Source: Argyresthia goedartella (Eukaryota > Arthropoda > Insecta > Lepidoptera > Argyresthiidae). From it: a DNA stretch of 64,000 nt. Below, piece by piece: positions 55,608-64,000 of this stretch; the first letter of the stretch is position 1, and each line of letters begins with the position of its first letter. Location of the stretch: NCBI GenBank assembly GCA_949825045.1, contig OX463808.1, positions 32,735,674 through 32,799,673 on the forward strand, written 5' to 3'. A model generated the notes under the pieces. The model was given only the letters and a program-made list of their open reading frames with translations. It was not told the origin of the DNA and made no database searches. A program made the position numbers and the translations under genes.

Positions 55608-58517
55608 TCATACATGTTCAGTTTGATTTTCAGAACAATTTGAAAGACACTCCAAAGTTAAACTTTTGAAGCGTTTAAGAGATTCACTAAATATATCTAT
55701 ATTTACTAACTTATCATTGTACAACCTGCAAGCACGTCTTATGGAACTATTTCCAGCGTAATTTGTGCGACTACGGGGTATAACAAAGAGAGGCTTGCTT
55801 CGACAACTACGCTCACGACGACGAGGCACTCTAAACGACAATAAATGTAACAATGGGGGGGAATCGATTATATTATTAATTATTTTAAAAATTATTGATA
55901 TATCAATACAGTCACGACGACAACTTAATGAGTACATTTTTGCCTTTTTCAAGGACGTCACATAATCCGAATATGTGTTTCCAGTACGATATTCAAGGGC
56001 TCGAATAAAATTTTTCTGCACCCTTTCTATCCCGTCTATATGAATGTTATAAAATGGGTTCCAAACAGCACTGGCGAACTCGAGATGACTGCGAACATAA
56101 CTATTAAACAGTACCTTGTAAGTTAAGGCTTTTTTGAAGGGCTTTCCTACGCGGAGTATAAAACCAAGTTGTTTAAGAGCTTTATTTATAATGTGGTTCA
56201 CATGAGGTACGAAAGTGAGCTTGGAATCCATTATTGCGCCTAGATCACGAATTTGATCTACGCGGGCTAATTCTCTTTGACAAAGTTCATATTTATAATT
56301 AATGGTTTGTATTTTTCTACTGAAACTTATTACAAAGCACTTATCTGGATTTAAAAATAAGTTGTTTGAATTACAGAAAGATTCGAAATTATTAATGCCA
56401 TTTTGCAGGACATCACAATCTCCCACACTTCGGATAACCCTAAATATTTTTGTATCGTCGGCATATAAGAGTAAAATAGAGCTGTTTGTAATTTCTATGA
56501 CGTCGTTTAGGTAAAGAACGAACAACAAAGGTCCTAAATGTGACCCTTGAGGGACACCCGAAGTGATGGGTTTGAGATTTGAAGTGTACCCACCTACTGC
56601 TACAGCCTGCGATCGATTTTCGATGTAGGATTTTATCCATCGAAATAGATCCCCGTGTATACCCATCTGCCAAAGTTTCAAGAGCAAGCGTTCATGACAA
56701 ATTTTATCGAATGCTTTAGCAAAATCAGTATACACGGCATCCACTTGATAATTTTTGTCCAAGGCTTCAAGTATAATTTCTGTATAGGATAAGATATTTG
56801 TTTCAACACTTCGACCTTTAAGAAAACCGTGTTGATGAACAGTAACATGACGGCGTACAGCGGCAGACAATTGGTCAGTAACAATCTTCTCCAAAATTTT
56901 GCCAAATTGACATAGTTTAGAAATTGGCCGATATTTCTCAATGTCACAGCTGATATCTCCCTTAGGTATCGGTGTAATTAGAGCACGGTTCCAAATAGAG
57001 GGAACACAACCTTCGCGAAGTGATTTTTCAAAAAGCAAAGTGATTGGAATTGATAACTCAGACGCACATTTGTTAATAATAACAGGATGAATGCAATCTT
57101 TTCCGGCACCTTTATTTACGTTAATAGACTTAAGGTATTTATGAACAAGGTCTTTAGTTAAACATATTGTATCCATCTCAAAAACTGTATTATGTACCGG
57201 CGGAAGATTGTTCAAATCAATCATGTTATTACTAGGTTTTTCAAAAACAGAGTGGAAATGTTCATTAAACATGTCACAAATCTGAGAACCAGTTGAAGCT
57301 GAAATACCTTTATAGTACATTATTTGTGGTAGACCACTCTTCGCGTAGATTGACTTCATGTAAGACCAGAAAAATTTCGGGTTTGATGTGATTTTATTTT
57401 CAGTTGAGTTTATAAAATTTCTATAGCATATAGGTTCCAATTTATCAACTCTTTTCCTTAGACACCTAAAACTGTCACGATCTAAAGGATTTCCGTATGT
57501 CTTCCATAGTTTGTGGTACTTTCTTTTTTCATTTAATAACCTTCTAAGTGGCTTTGTGTGCCAAGGAGGCCTATTAATGGAAGTGCGTAGAGGACGCTTT
57601 GGGACATGCGCGTCTATTAAACGATTTAGTATTGTATATAAAATTAATGTACACTCCTCCAAAGACTGACCTGAAAATTGTGCAAACCAGTCTATTTCAG
57701 ATAGTTCGCGATTAATTTCATCAAAATTAGAGTTAAAAAAGCAATATCTAACAGTAGGAGCGGGCTTAAGAGTAGGTGAGTAATCTAAACTTAACTCAAT
57801 TTCAACGGCTTTATGATGCCGGTCCTCTTTTATTAAAGGGTTTGGGCTACTAATAACGGCGCAATTTCTATTACTTAAAATAAGGTCTAATAACCGATGA
57901 TTTATATTAAAACTACTGTTAAATTGTTGTAACCCTGTAAAGCATAAAAACTCTTGCAATGGCTCCACTGTTGGTTCGGTACCATTATCAAGACACATAT
58001 GTCTACAACTCGAGTTCGACCACTCAGCATCTGATACGTTAAAATCTCCAGTAATAAGGAAAACATCGTCAGAATGTTCTGTTACAATCCGACTACAAAT
58101 CTCAAAAAAGTTAATTAATGCGCTTGTATATAAACGCCCTTGCGGAATGTAAACACAACAAATATGCAATGATTTATGCCTACTGTTATTAGATAACGGT
58201 ATTGATACCCAGACGCACTCGGAGGACGCGGCGGAGGGGCAGGGCCAGTCCCGGCGCACGGGCTGGTAATCACGGTGAACCGCCACCATAGCGCCGCCAC
58301 CTCGCTCCAAATCAGTCGCCTCAGCCGATCGATCGCAACGATAGACTAAATATCTACTGTCAAAGATTTCCCCGTCGTAGAAGTTTTTGTTTAGCCAGGA
58401 TTCCGTTATACAAATGAAATCATAATGAGACTGTGCTACCTGTGAATAAAATCTATGTGTTTTTGTACGAAGTCCGCATACGTTTTGGTAATAACCGCTT
58501 AGGGTAATGTTAGCCAT
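55608..58517 (-). CDS. LINE ORF2: APE endonuclease and reverse transcriptase
   Basis: An intact 969-residue frame. The N-terminal APE-type endonuclease shows YYQNVCGLRTKTHRFY, the Glu box ITESWLN, VYIPQGRLY and the Asp-Asn box ITGDFNVSDAEW. It nicks target DNA to prime reverse transcription. The reverse transcriptase follows with WNRALITPIPKGD, DFAKAFDKICHERLL (about residue 600), SGVPQGSHLGPLLF and YADDTKIF (about residue 683), then thumb motifs (IRDLGAIMDSKLTFVPHV). Its ATG overlaps a TAA stop (TAATG) of a 94-codon frame in the ORF1-ORF2 spacer. Confidence 0.93.
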   Translation of the reverse strand: MANITLSGYYQNVCGLRTKTHRFYSQVAQSHYDFICITESWLNKNFYDGEIFDSRYLVYRCDRSAEATDLERGGGAMVAVHRDYQPVRRDWPCPSAASSECVWVSIPLSNNSRHKSLHICCVYIPQGRLYTSALINFFEICSRIVTEHSDDVFLITGDFNVSDAEWSNSSCRHMCLDNGTEPTVEPLQEFLCFTGLQQFNSSFNINHRLLDLILSNRNCAVISSPNPLIKEDRHHKAVEIELSLDYSPTLKPAPTVRYCFFNSNFDEINRELSEIDWFAQFSGQSLEECTLILYTILNRLIDAHVPKRPLRTSINRPPWHTKPLRRLLNEKRKYHKLWKTYGNPLDRDSFRCLRKRVDKLEPICYRNFINSTENKITSNPKFFWSYMKSIYAKSGLPQIMYYKGISASTGSQICDMFNEHFHSVFEKPSNNMIDLNNLPPVHNTVFEMDTICLTKDLVHKYLKSINVNKGAGKDCIHPVIINKCASELSIPITLLFEKSLREGCVPSIWNRALITPIPKGDISCDIEKYRPISKLCQFGKILEKIVTDQLSAAVRRHVTVHQHGFLKGRSVETNILSYTEIILEALDKNYQVDAVYTDFAKAFDKICHERLLLKLWQMGIHGDLFRWIKSYIENRSQAVAVGGYTSNLKPITSGVPQGSHLGPLLFVLYLNDVIEITNSSILLLYADDTKIFRVIRSVGDCDVLQNGINNFESFCNSNNLFLNPDKCFVISFSRKIQTINYKYELCQRELARVDQIRDLGAIMDSKLTFVPHVNHIINKALKQLGFILRVGKPFKKALTYKVLFNSYVRSHLEFASAVWNPFYNIHIDGIERVQKNFIRALEYRTGNTYSDYVTSLKKAKMYSLSCRRDCIDISIIFKIINNIIDSPPLLHLLSFRVPRRRERSCRSKPLFVIPRSRTNYAGNSSIRRACRLYNDKLVNIDIFSESLKRFKSLTLECLSNCSENQTEHV

Positions 58518-58822
58518 TAGTGATAAAGGGAAAATATATTAATATTAAAAGTGTGTGTAATTAAGATAGGTTGTGAATATGTATTGCGGAACACATAGAT
58601 ATTTTTAAATTTTGGATAGTAATAGTTAACTGATACAAAAATATGTAAGACGTAAATAGTTTCAATAATAGTGATTGCAGGCTGAACTTTCCATTTAACC
58701 AATTGTTGGCCTTGTTTACATAATAATAACGTGAAGTATGCATACAATATAAGGTAGGTGTGGGTATGAAAACAAAGTAACAAATGTAGGAGTGAAAACA
58801 AATTAACAAAACAAGTACATAG
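58518..58822 (-). other. Spacer between LINE ORF1 and ORF2
   Basis: About 305 bases separate the ORF1 stop from the ORF2 start. A hydrophobic 94-codon frame (58801-58517) covers it and stops at the TAATG that starts ORF2. It resembles no known protein and is probably chance AT-rich sequence, but the overlap could matter for reinitiation. Confidence 0.5.
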
Positions 58823-59799
58823 TCACTTTATCTTGTCCAAATCGAGATTCTTGTTTATCAACGTAACCTTAGAAGTTTCCGTCTTTCTCGCGAGAATTTT
58901 GCAGTCTCGGACCCATAAATATGCGAGTTTTCCATCTTTTTTCAATTGGCGAGCACGTTTAAGCAGTAGCTTGGTGGTCGGTGTCAGATGCTCACCCAGA
59001 AACAGGTTAACAGCTGGACCGTCGAACCCTAAGGAAGCTGTTGTGATGCCCCTATGCGCCCGCACTGCTGATAGTAGTTCATCCTTGTATATGCGCCGAG
59101 TGAATTTTACTATGACGGCCGGAGTGTTAATTGTTGTGTTTTCGTCATTGTTGTTACCAACTCCAGTTACGTAACGACGTACCCGCTGTATGCAGTCAAT
59201 GGAATTTACGTCCATTGTAAGTCCAACGACAGTAAATATACTTTGAAGGATGCTTAATAAGTTTTCATTTTTTTTAATGGCAAGCCTGAAATCTCAACAT
59301 TATTCATCCTAGAATATTGCTCTCGTGTATCATTTTGTTGTTGAAGGGTAGATATTGTGTTCTTCGCAGTAGATAATTCGGACTGCAAGGTAGGTATTTC
59401 GTCACATACTTTCTCGAGCTTGATTAATCTATTCTCTAAGTCAGAGAAGCGGTTTTCCATTTCGGTAAATTTTGTATTTATATTATGAATACCTGTAGAA
59501 CATGATTGAATATCGGATTTCAGGCTATTTATGTCCGACTTCATTGAGGAAAAATCAGCTCGAAATTCTTTTATTTCTTTGAGGACGGCCGCAATACCTT
59601 CAGTCTCATTTAGGGATCCAGGAACAGTCAGATTAGGCAAGTTACGACAATTCGGACACCTCCATGCTGCTTTTCTGTCGGCGCCCATACGTCGGTATCC
59701 AGACTCCGTTACACCAGCACAGACATAGTGCAGAGACCTATGGCATCCATTACACACAACTGCATCAGGCACTTCATCATTACACATGCTACAAATCAT
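58823..59799 (-). CDS. LINE ORF1: PHD finger, coiled coil and FP-like domain, one frameshift
   Basis: The first part (59799-59254) starts MICSMCNDEVPDAVVCNGCH, a PHD-type Cys4-His-Cys3 finger ending at AAWRCPNC. A heptad-rich coiled coil follows (FSSMKSDINSLKSDIQS onward). A shift at a run of eight A (59268-59275 on the + strand as T) ends this frame at KKMKTY. The adjacent frame continues to 58823 with FLGEHLTPTTKLLLKRARQL and KLAYLWVRDCKILARKT, similar to the baculovirus FP/25K domain found in insect CR1-type ORF1 proteins. It is the RNA-binding chaperone of the element. Both parts are otherwise open, so the shift is either one recent indel or slippage. Confidence 0.85.
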
Positions 59800-59911
59800 T
59801 TTTCTTCGATGTAAAAGCTTTGTTACACAGCGACGGTCGGATGTTTACGCGATAACGATGTAGGTGGGTATTCGCGTAATTAGCGCAAGCGCACGTAACA
59901 CAACCGTCTAC

Positions 59912-59953
59912 TGACAGCGCAGAGCGACACTGTGACAGCGCAGAGCGACACTG
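59912..59953 (-). repeat. Two perfect 21-bp tandem units in the LINE 5' UTR
   Basis: TGACAGCGCAGAGCGACACTG occurs at 59912-59932 and again at 59933-59953. Tandem units in LINE 5' UTRs often carry promoter function; that role is inferred here. Confidence 0.7.
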
Positions 59954-60210
59954 CGATCATAAAAGGATCATTTCACCATCTTCCAGAAAACAGGCAATTA
60001 ACAAAAGACTTCCACTGATGAACAATAACAACAATAAAATCGGAGACTTTTCGTCCTAAGCGGCTCTCTACCGAGAATAAGGGCGCACGAAGATACGCAC
60101 AAACTTTGACAGTCGCAACCCGTACGATCTGTTAATCGTAGACAAAGGTAGTTCAAATAAATCACGCTATCTCTAAGTTCTTTCTTTCAACAACATCCCA
60201 AGAAGATAAC

Positions 60211-61030
60211 CTAATGGAAGCCTTACCAACGCTGAGATGGTAACTGCCTATTCACCGCAATTGCTGACCAAATTAATCACCTATGTCAATTAACATGCAA
60301 CCACACTCACATTCGTAAGGACCTAGTTAAATATGTAGAAGAAAACGGCGATGATCAGAACAAAGCTCGCAATCACTGAACCTGAAATCCTTAACAACTC
60401 AACACTGAAAATCTACGCAATTACGGTACTTGGGCTGGAGAGGAGATTATAATACCAGCTGCCGAATACTTTTCTACTTAACGCAACAATCCACCAGCAA
60501 AATACACCATCGCTCAAATTCACGCCCAAGAATCCAGCGGATGCAGTGAAATCTATCAACCTCAACGTCACAGGACACCACTACGACAGCGTTTACTTGC
60601 TTGAATCGCCAAATTTACCCACGGATCAAGCAACTGATAACCAAACTGATAACACCATACTTTCCCCAATACTTAATGCAACACCCATGACCTCCTCAGG
60701 GTCAACCATAACATCAACAGAAGACATCCCAGACAACACCGGATATACGATGATACGAAACAGCCCCATATTTAAACCACAAGTCACATGCGAGCGTATG
60801 CGCATTGCTACTTGGAAGGTTAGAGGATGCGCCGAAATAACTAAAAGACTCAACATTGACGCGGAATTGACTAACAAAAACATACACATAGCCTATATAC
60901 AGGAAACAAACATGATACATATGTCAAAACACTATCTCTGGTATCTGTATGCTCGCATCGGACAAAACGTTATAAAGAAATACAGGAAAAAGGGAATTAT
61001 AGGAACAAACCTCCTTCACAATATTGCACA
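60211..61030 (+). pseudogene. OTU protease joined to LINE endonuclease start
   Basis: DGNCLFTAIADQINHL (about 60235) and GHHYDSVYLLE (about 60573) are the Cys and His boxes of an OTU domain. Shifts break the first part. From 60546 a single frame runs from the OTU His box through a Ser/Thr-rich linker to MRIATWKVRGCAEITKRLN and HIAYIQETNM, the first two landmarks of an APE endonuclease. This shows directly that the OTU domain precedes the endonuclease in one polypeptide. The frame is then interrupted by a LINE tail. Confidence 0.75.
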
Positions 61031-61049
61031 CAAATATTTTAAAAGTTAC

Positions 61050-61560
61050 ATCAAAAGAAAATGCATGTACAAGGGCGAGCTTGTCTCTAAAAAGAGATTT
61101 CTTGCAGCAAAACAAGGCATTACAGGAATTGCTATCATAAAAGGGTAGGCAGTGCACAATAATTACTATAACTAAAATGCCTAGGAATAAATTAAAATAT
61201 CTGTAAAATACAGATAGCAAATACGAAATAATTACCGATATATACATAAACCTTACATATAATAAAATAAATACAATAACTTTTACGAAAGAGACATGTA
61301 GAGCTCTTTGATATGTTTCTTAAAAGAAAAAAGAGTCGGTCTGTCTCTTATAGTGCAAAGAGGTGCGTTCCAGAGTCGGACCACCCGCAACCTGAAAAAG
61401 CGTTTATACGCAGCGCTGCTATGCCGCGGAGTAGCTAAAAGTGAATAATTAAATATCATCGGAGAACTGCTCATGGCAAACTTAAAAGTAGAAAGACGAA
61501 AATTCTTATAAGAGACCCCATAAACAACCAGTGAATTGGACGTAGTTCCAATACGAACCG
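61050..61560 (-). mobile_element. LINE family B 3' end inserted in the OTU-LINE
   Basis: Reading leftward, 61633-61283 includes KRFFRLRVVRLWNAPLCTIR, parallel to the C-terminus at 30837-31125. The 3' UTR has the GGGCGAGCTTGTCTCTAAAA box at about 61074. It separates the endonuclease start from the RT end of the host element. Confidence 0.7.
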
Positions 61561-62459
61561 TAAACGAAATCAAATATCTCGGCACATATATTACGGCAGG
61601 ACATAGGACACAATAAAAAAGAGGTGCCGGCAAGCCATATGCAATTCCAAGGCCCTAATGCATTTTATAAAGAAATCCAACATGGACTGAAATATAGTGC
61701 GCCTGATTTACAAAATGGTCATTGCACTGTTTATAAAATACGGACAAAAAGCGGCAACCCTCACTAAAGCAAACAGTTGACAGTCAGTATACGAACGCCT
61801 GATCCTCAGAGACATATTTGAGAACGCCAGAAGCTATCCAAGATACCACAAAATTCATGACTGACTACAGGGCAAAACGATAACCAAACGAATCAAAAAC
61901 CACCGGATATGTTACTATACATATTCTGCGACGCCCACAACAGCACGTACTACACGCTCCATTCAAATACGAAGCAAGGAAGAAGAAAGTAGGCCGACTT
62001 ATATACACCTGGAAAGATTTCCTTAAGCATGACATCAAATACTACGGTGAAGAACACAGTTACTGGACAGAATCATCACACAACAGGGACGAAGTCAGGA
62101 TGGCCTAGAGGCAAATATACCGTATCCCAGAAACAGACAGCAAAAGCGAAACTGGGAACTTACCGGATAACCCAAACGAACACGACTCAGGAAACTCAAC
62201 TAATAACAATAACTGAAAATAGAAGGAAAACAAGAACTTGAAGAAAACAACAGCTGCTCTCCAAATCCCACATCCTCCCCATTCCACATATCCTATATTG
62301 GCTTCAGGCTGAAGAGTCGGTCGATTGAATTCACTATCCTTCCCTTCCTACAGAGCAGGTCATTCCCCCCTCAAAACTTGTGCCCTCTGGTATGCCGGCC
62401 GAAAGACCGGAACAGGTTTAGAACCCTGGCTGGAGAAGCACCATTCATTCATTCATTCA
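61560..62459 (+). pseudogene. Reverse transcriptase C-terminus and 3' tail of the OTU-LINE
   Basis: TVNEIKYLGTYITAG at about 61560, KMVIALFIKYGQKAATLTKA and SVYERLILRDIFENARSYPR follow LINE thumb/C-terminal order. Stops and shifts are present. 61916-62100 resembles the reverse strand of 14116-14337, and 62220-62380 matches 8045-8260. The element ends in CATTCATTCATTCATT at 62442-62459. Confidence 0.7.
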
Positions 62460-62485
62460 TTATTATTAAAAATTAAAAAGGTATA
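62460..62485. repeat. 26-bp direct repeat, right copy
   Basis: Identical to 53075-53100 and placed directly after the (CATT)n tail of the OTU-LINE. Confidence 0.75.
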
Positions 62486-62639
62486 CTCGTACAAGTCTCG
62501 TTTTACTTTTTTCCGTGTATAGTGCTATGGAACCCTTCATAAGCGGGTGCAACGTCCTACTCGCTTTTGACCGAATTTTATTTAAAAGTCCACCTCAATA
62601 TATATTTTTGGTGTATTTATTTATAAATATCCTGATTTA

Positions 62640-63449
62640 TCAAACTCAAACTCAATTTGCTTATTGCAAGTAGGCAAAAAAAATGCACTTTTACATGTCA
62701 GCCACTTAAACCATAGACTAATAATACAAGAAGACTAGCCATCCCCAACAAAAAATCTAAAATTCCCGTCCAGGTACAGATGGCGTAAGCCCTTTTTGCT
62801 GACTGCGTAGACAGAGACGGCTGCCTATTTGTTGTACATTATATTTCCCTTGGTGGCGTCAGAGATTTATAAGAATACACTAGCGCCACCAGACTCAGAT
62901 TAGACCTCAATATCATTCAAAACATCATCGTAAATTACTTAGTTCAGTACAATTCAGTTCAAAGAGTTTTATTCATAATAGCACAAAAATTGAGACTTAA
63001 TGAACGTCATAACATAATCAAGCAAGCATAATTTAATATTAAATAGTGCCTAATTATTGCATAGTACATAATACATAGGGTGCAATGAACTGGTTTAATG
63101 CCAGATGCTGGTGTCTTGTAAAAAGCCCTTCGGCCGCGTATGTTACCGAAGTTTTGTAACCAGTTACCTAAGAAGAAAAAATGATCGTCATTGGATACTG
63201 GTTGGTATCCAAGTAATGAATGTTTTCCTTTCACGTAACCGAGTTACAAACTAGGAAAACTTCCTAATGATTACGAGAAATTACTTTGTATTCCTCGTAG
63301 GTATTATCAACCATGGCACTCAACATTCTTTATATAACTGACGTTTTCATAACACCTAGGTGGCAATGTCAATGTCAGTGGATATAAAACAGTGGTTCCT
63401 GATTTTTATCTTCTGTACAGAAAAAAATTTCAGTTGCGTAATATCCCAA
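62640..63449. other. Repeat-like intergenic sequence, no gene called
   Basis: CAAACTCAATTTGCTTATTGC at about 62645 and CAGTTCAAAGAGTTTTATTC at about 62952 resemble the ends of antisense LINE tails such as 51005. A 75-codon - strand frame at 63007-63234 is not recognised. The block TGACATTGACATTGCCACC (inverted, near 63360) lies just before the FLYWCH frame. Confidence 0.35.
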
Positions 63450-64000
63450 ATGACTGAAATTGAATTTATCTATACTAAGAGAGGAGGGAGAGCACTGTTG
63501 AGCGATGGTCGTAAGTACCATAGGAAAAAAACCTAATCCAATGATTCAACCTTTTGGCTTTGTCACAATATTAATAAGGGTTGTACCGGCAGTATCACTC
63601 TTAACGTTAAAAATGAGGTAGTAAAGGTGAAGACGCATAATGAAACCTGCAAACAAGATTTTGCTAATAATAGAATTCTGAAGGAGTTAAACAAGTTGAA
63701 GGAACAATGTAGTCATAATTTCGAGAGCATACAGAAGCAATATCACAGCATGGTTCATAGCCTCGAAGGTGAAGGGTTCGATATTGTACGAGAAATCCCC
63801 AATTTTCAAAATGTTAAGACTGGTTTGTACAACGAACGAAATAAAGTTTTGGGAGCACCAAGGTTGAGGTCTAAATCGTCCGTAGAAGCCGTAATACCAG
63901 AAAAATTTAGAAAGTTCTTGTTGGCGGAATTTTGTGATGACGAAAAGAAGATTTTACTATTTTGTTCCAAAGACCCTAAATCGATTGTAAAGTACAAGCA
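63450..64000 (+). pseudogene. FLYWCH zinc finger plus MULE-transposase-like protein, one stop codon, 3' end outside window
   Basis: From ATG at 63450 one frame reads MTEIEFIYTKRGGRALLSDG, meets TAA at 63534-63536, and continues open to the window edge. The next residues, FWLCHNINKGCTGSITLNV and KVKTHNETC, complete a FLYWCH zinc finger (WxC...C...H-x-H/C pattern). Sequence after it (LGAPRLRSKSSVEAVIPEKF; DDEKKILLFCSKDPKSI) resembles the linker before the catalytic domain of insect MULE transposases that carry FLYWCH fingers. The stop lies where the finger has an aromatic residue in relatives. It is either a decayed transposon gene or a polymorphic stop. Confidence 0.6.

Larger units (their letters stand above)
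55402..59960 (-). mobile_element. Near-complete PHD-type LINE (CR1/L2/Daphne-like)
   Basis: The 3' end is marked by an 18-T run at 55402-55419, the poly(A) tail. ORF2 (55608-58517) is intact. ORF1 (58823-59799) is intact apart from one shift in an A run. The 5' UTR includes two perfect 21-bp tandem units at 59912-59932 and 59933-59953, which may belong to its promoter. The exact 5' end and target duplication were not resolved. It is inserted antisense in the OTU-LINE composite and appears young. Confidence 0.88.
53101..62459 (+). mobile_element. OTU-LINE composite: LINE with OTU protease and endonuclease, invaded by two other LINEs
   Basis: The interval starts right after the left 26-bp repeat and ends in a (CATT)n tail before the right one. 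In order it holds a decayed zinc-knuckle gag-like part (53190-53580), an intact OTU-domain frame (54258-54791), an antisense PHD-type LINE (55402-59960), a second OTU segment joined to an APE endonuclease start (60211-61030), an antisense LINE tail (61050-61560) and a reverse transcriptase C-terminus with 3' tail (61560-62459). Copies of the same family lie at 8045-8260 and 13828-15140. Two OTU segments mean that a dimer, internal duplication or second insertion must be considered. Confidence 0.6.

Noticed and set aside
58517..58809. 94- and 82-codon frames between LINE ORF1 and ORF2
   Set aside because: Hydrophobic AT-rich frames without homology; kept only as a note on the TAATG overlap.
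1..64000. CRISPR arrays, bacterial operons or phage-type defence systems
   Set aside because: No regularly spaced short repeats or prokaryotic gene organisation; spliced genes and retroelements show a nuclear insect genome.

Overview
The window is from an insect nuclear genome, most likely a lepidopteran. It has intron-rich host genes with GT/AG junctions, tRNA-derived SINEs of the moth/butterfly type, BEL/Pao LTR elements, a piggyBac element, a PHD-type CR1/L2/Daphne-like LINE, and the dispersed repeat beginning GGGTTCCGTACC that is very common in Lepidoptera. No rRNA, tRNA, operon or CRISPR structure was seen.

Two host genes converge in the left 27 kb. On the + strand (109-5065) are the last seven exons of a serine carboxypeptidase (S10 family). 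The first of these exons joins the end of one S10 domain to the start of another, so the protein has tandem domains, and the second domain has lost its catalytic His. On the - strand, a cyclic nucleotide-gated channel of the modulatory/CNGL type occupies 7895-26887 in fourteen phase-consistent exons; its 5' end was not found. Its introns hold SINEs, LINE tails, decayed copies of its own exons, several long hairpins and a piggyBac element (17381-20363) with TTAA target duplications.

From 27.8 to 63 kb the sequence is almost all mobile DNA. A decayed BEL/Pao element (27790-35737, -) carries a nested LINE insertion and a deletion in its reverse transcriptase. A quiet AT-rich stretch follows (35.7-41.9 kb). 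Next is a young BEL/Pao element (41992-50878, -) with near-identical LTRs, a CACAT target duplication and one 2545-codon gag-pol-env frame ending in a baculovirus-F-like envelope. A truncated LINE lies at 51.0-51.9 kb. Then a composite region (53101-62459) bracketed by 26-bp direct repeats contains an OTU-protease LINE invaded by a near-complete PHD/coiled-coil/FP-domain LINE (55402-59960, -) and by another LINE tail. At the right edge is an open frame (63450-64000, +) for a FLYWCH zinc finger followed by MULE-transposase-like sequence, broken by one stop codon.

The observations most worth following are: a strand-specific excess of the hexamer ATCAAG throughout the young BEL/Pao element, including its non-coding parts; the fused in-frame envelope; the tandem carboxypeptidase with a pseudo-enzyme domain; the OTU-endonuclease LINE architecture; recurrent decayed exon duplication within the channel gene; and a 31-bp-stem hairpin just past the channel stop codon. 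All counts and alignments were made by eye.
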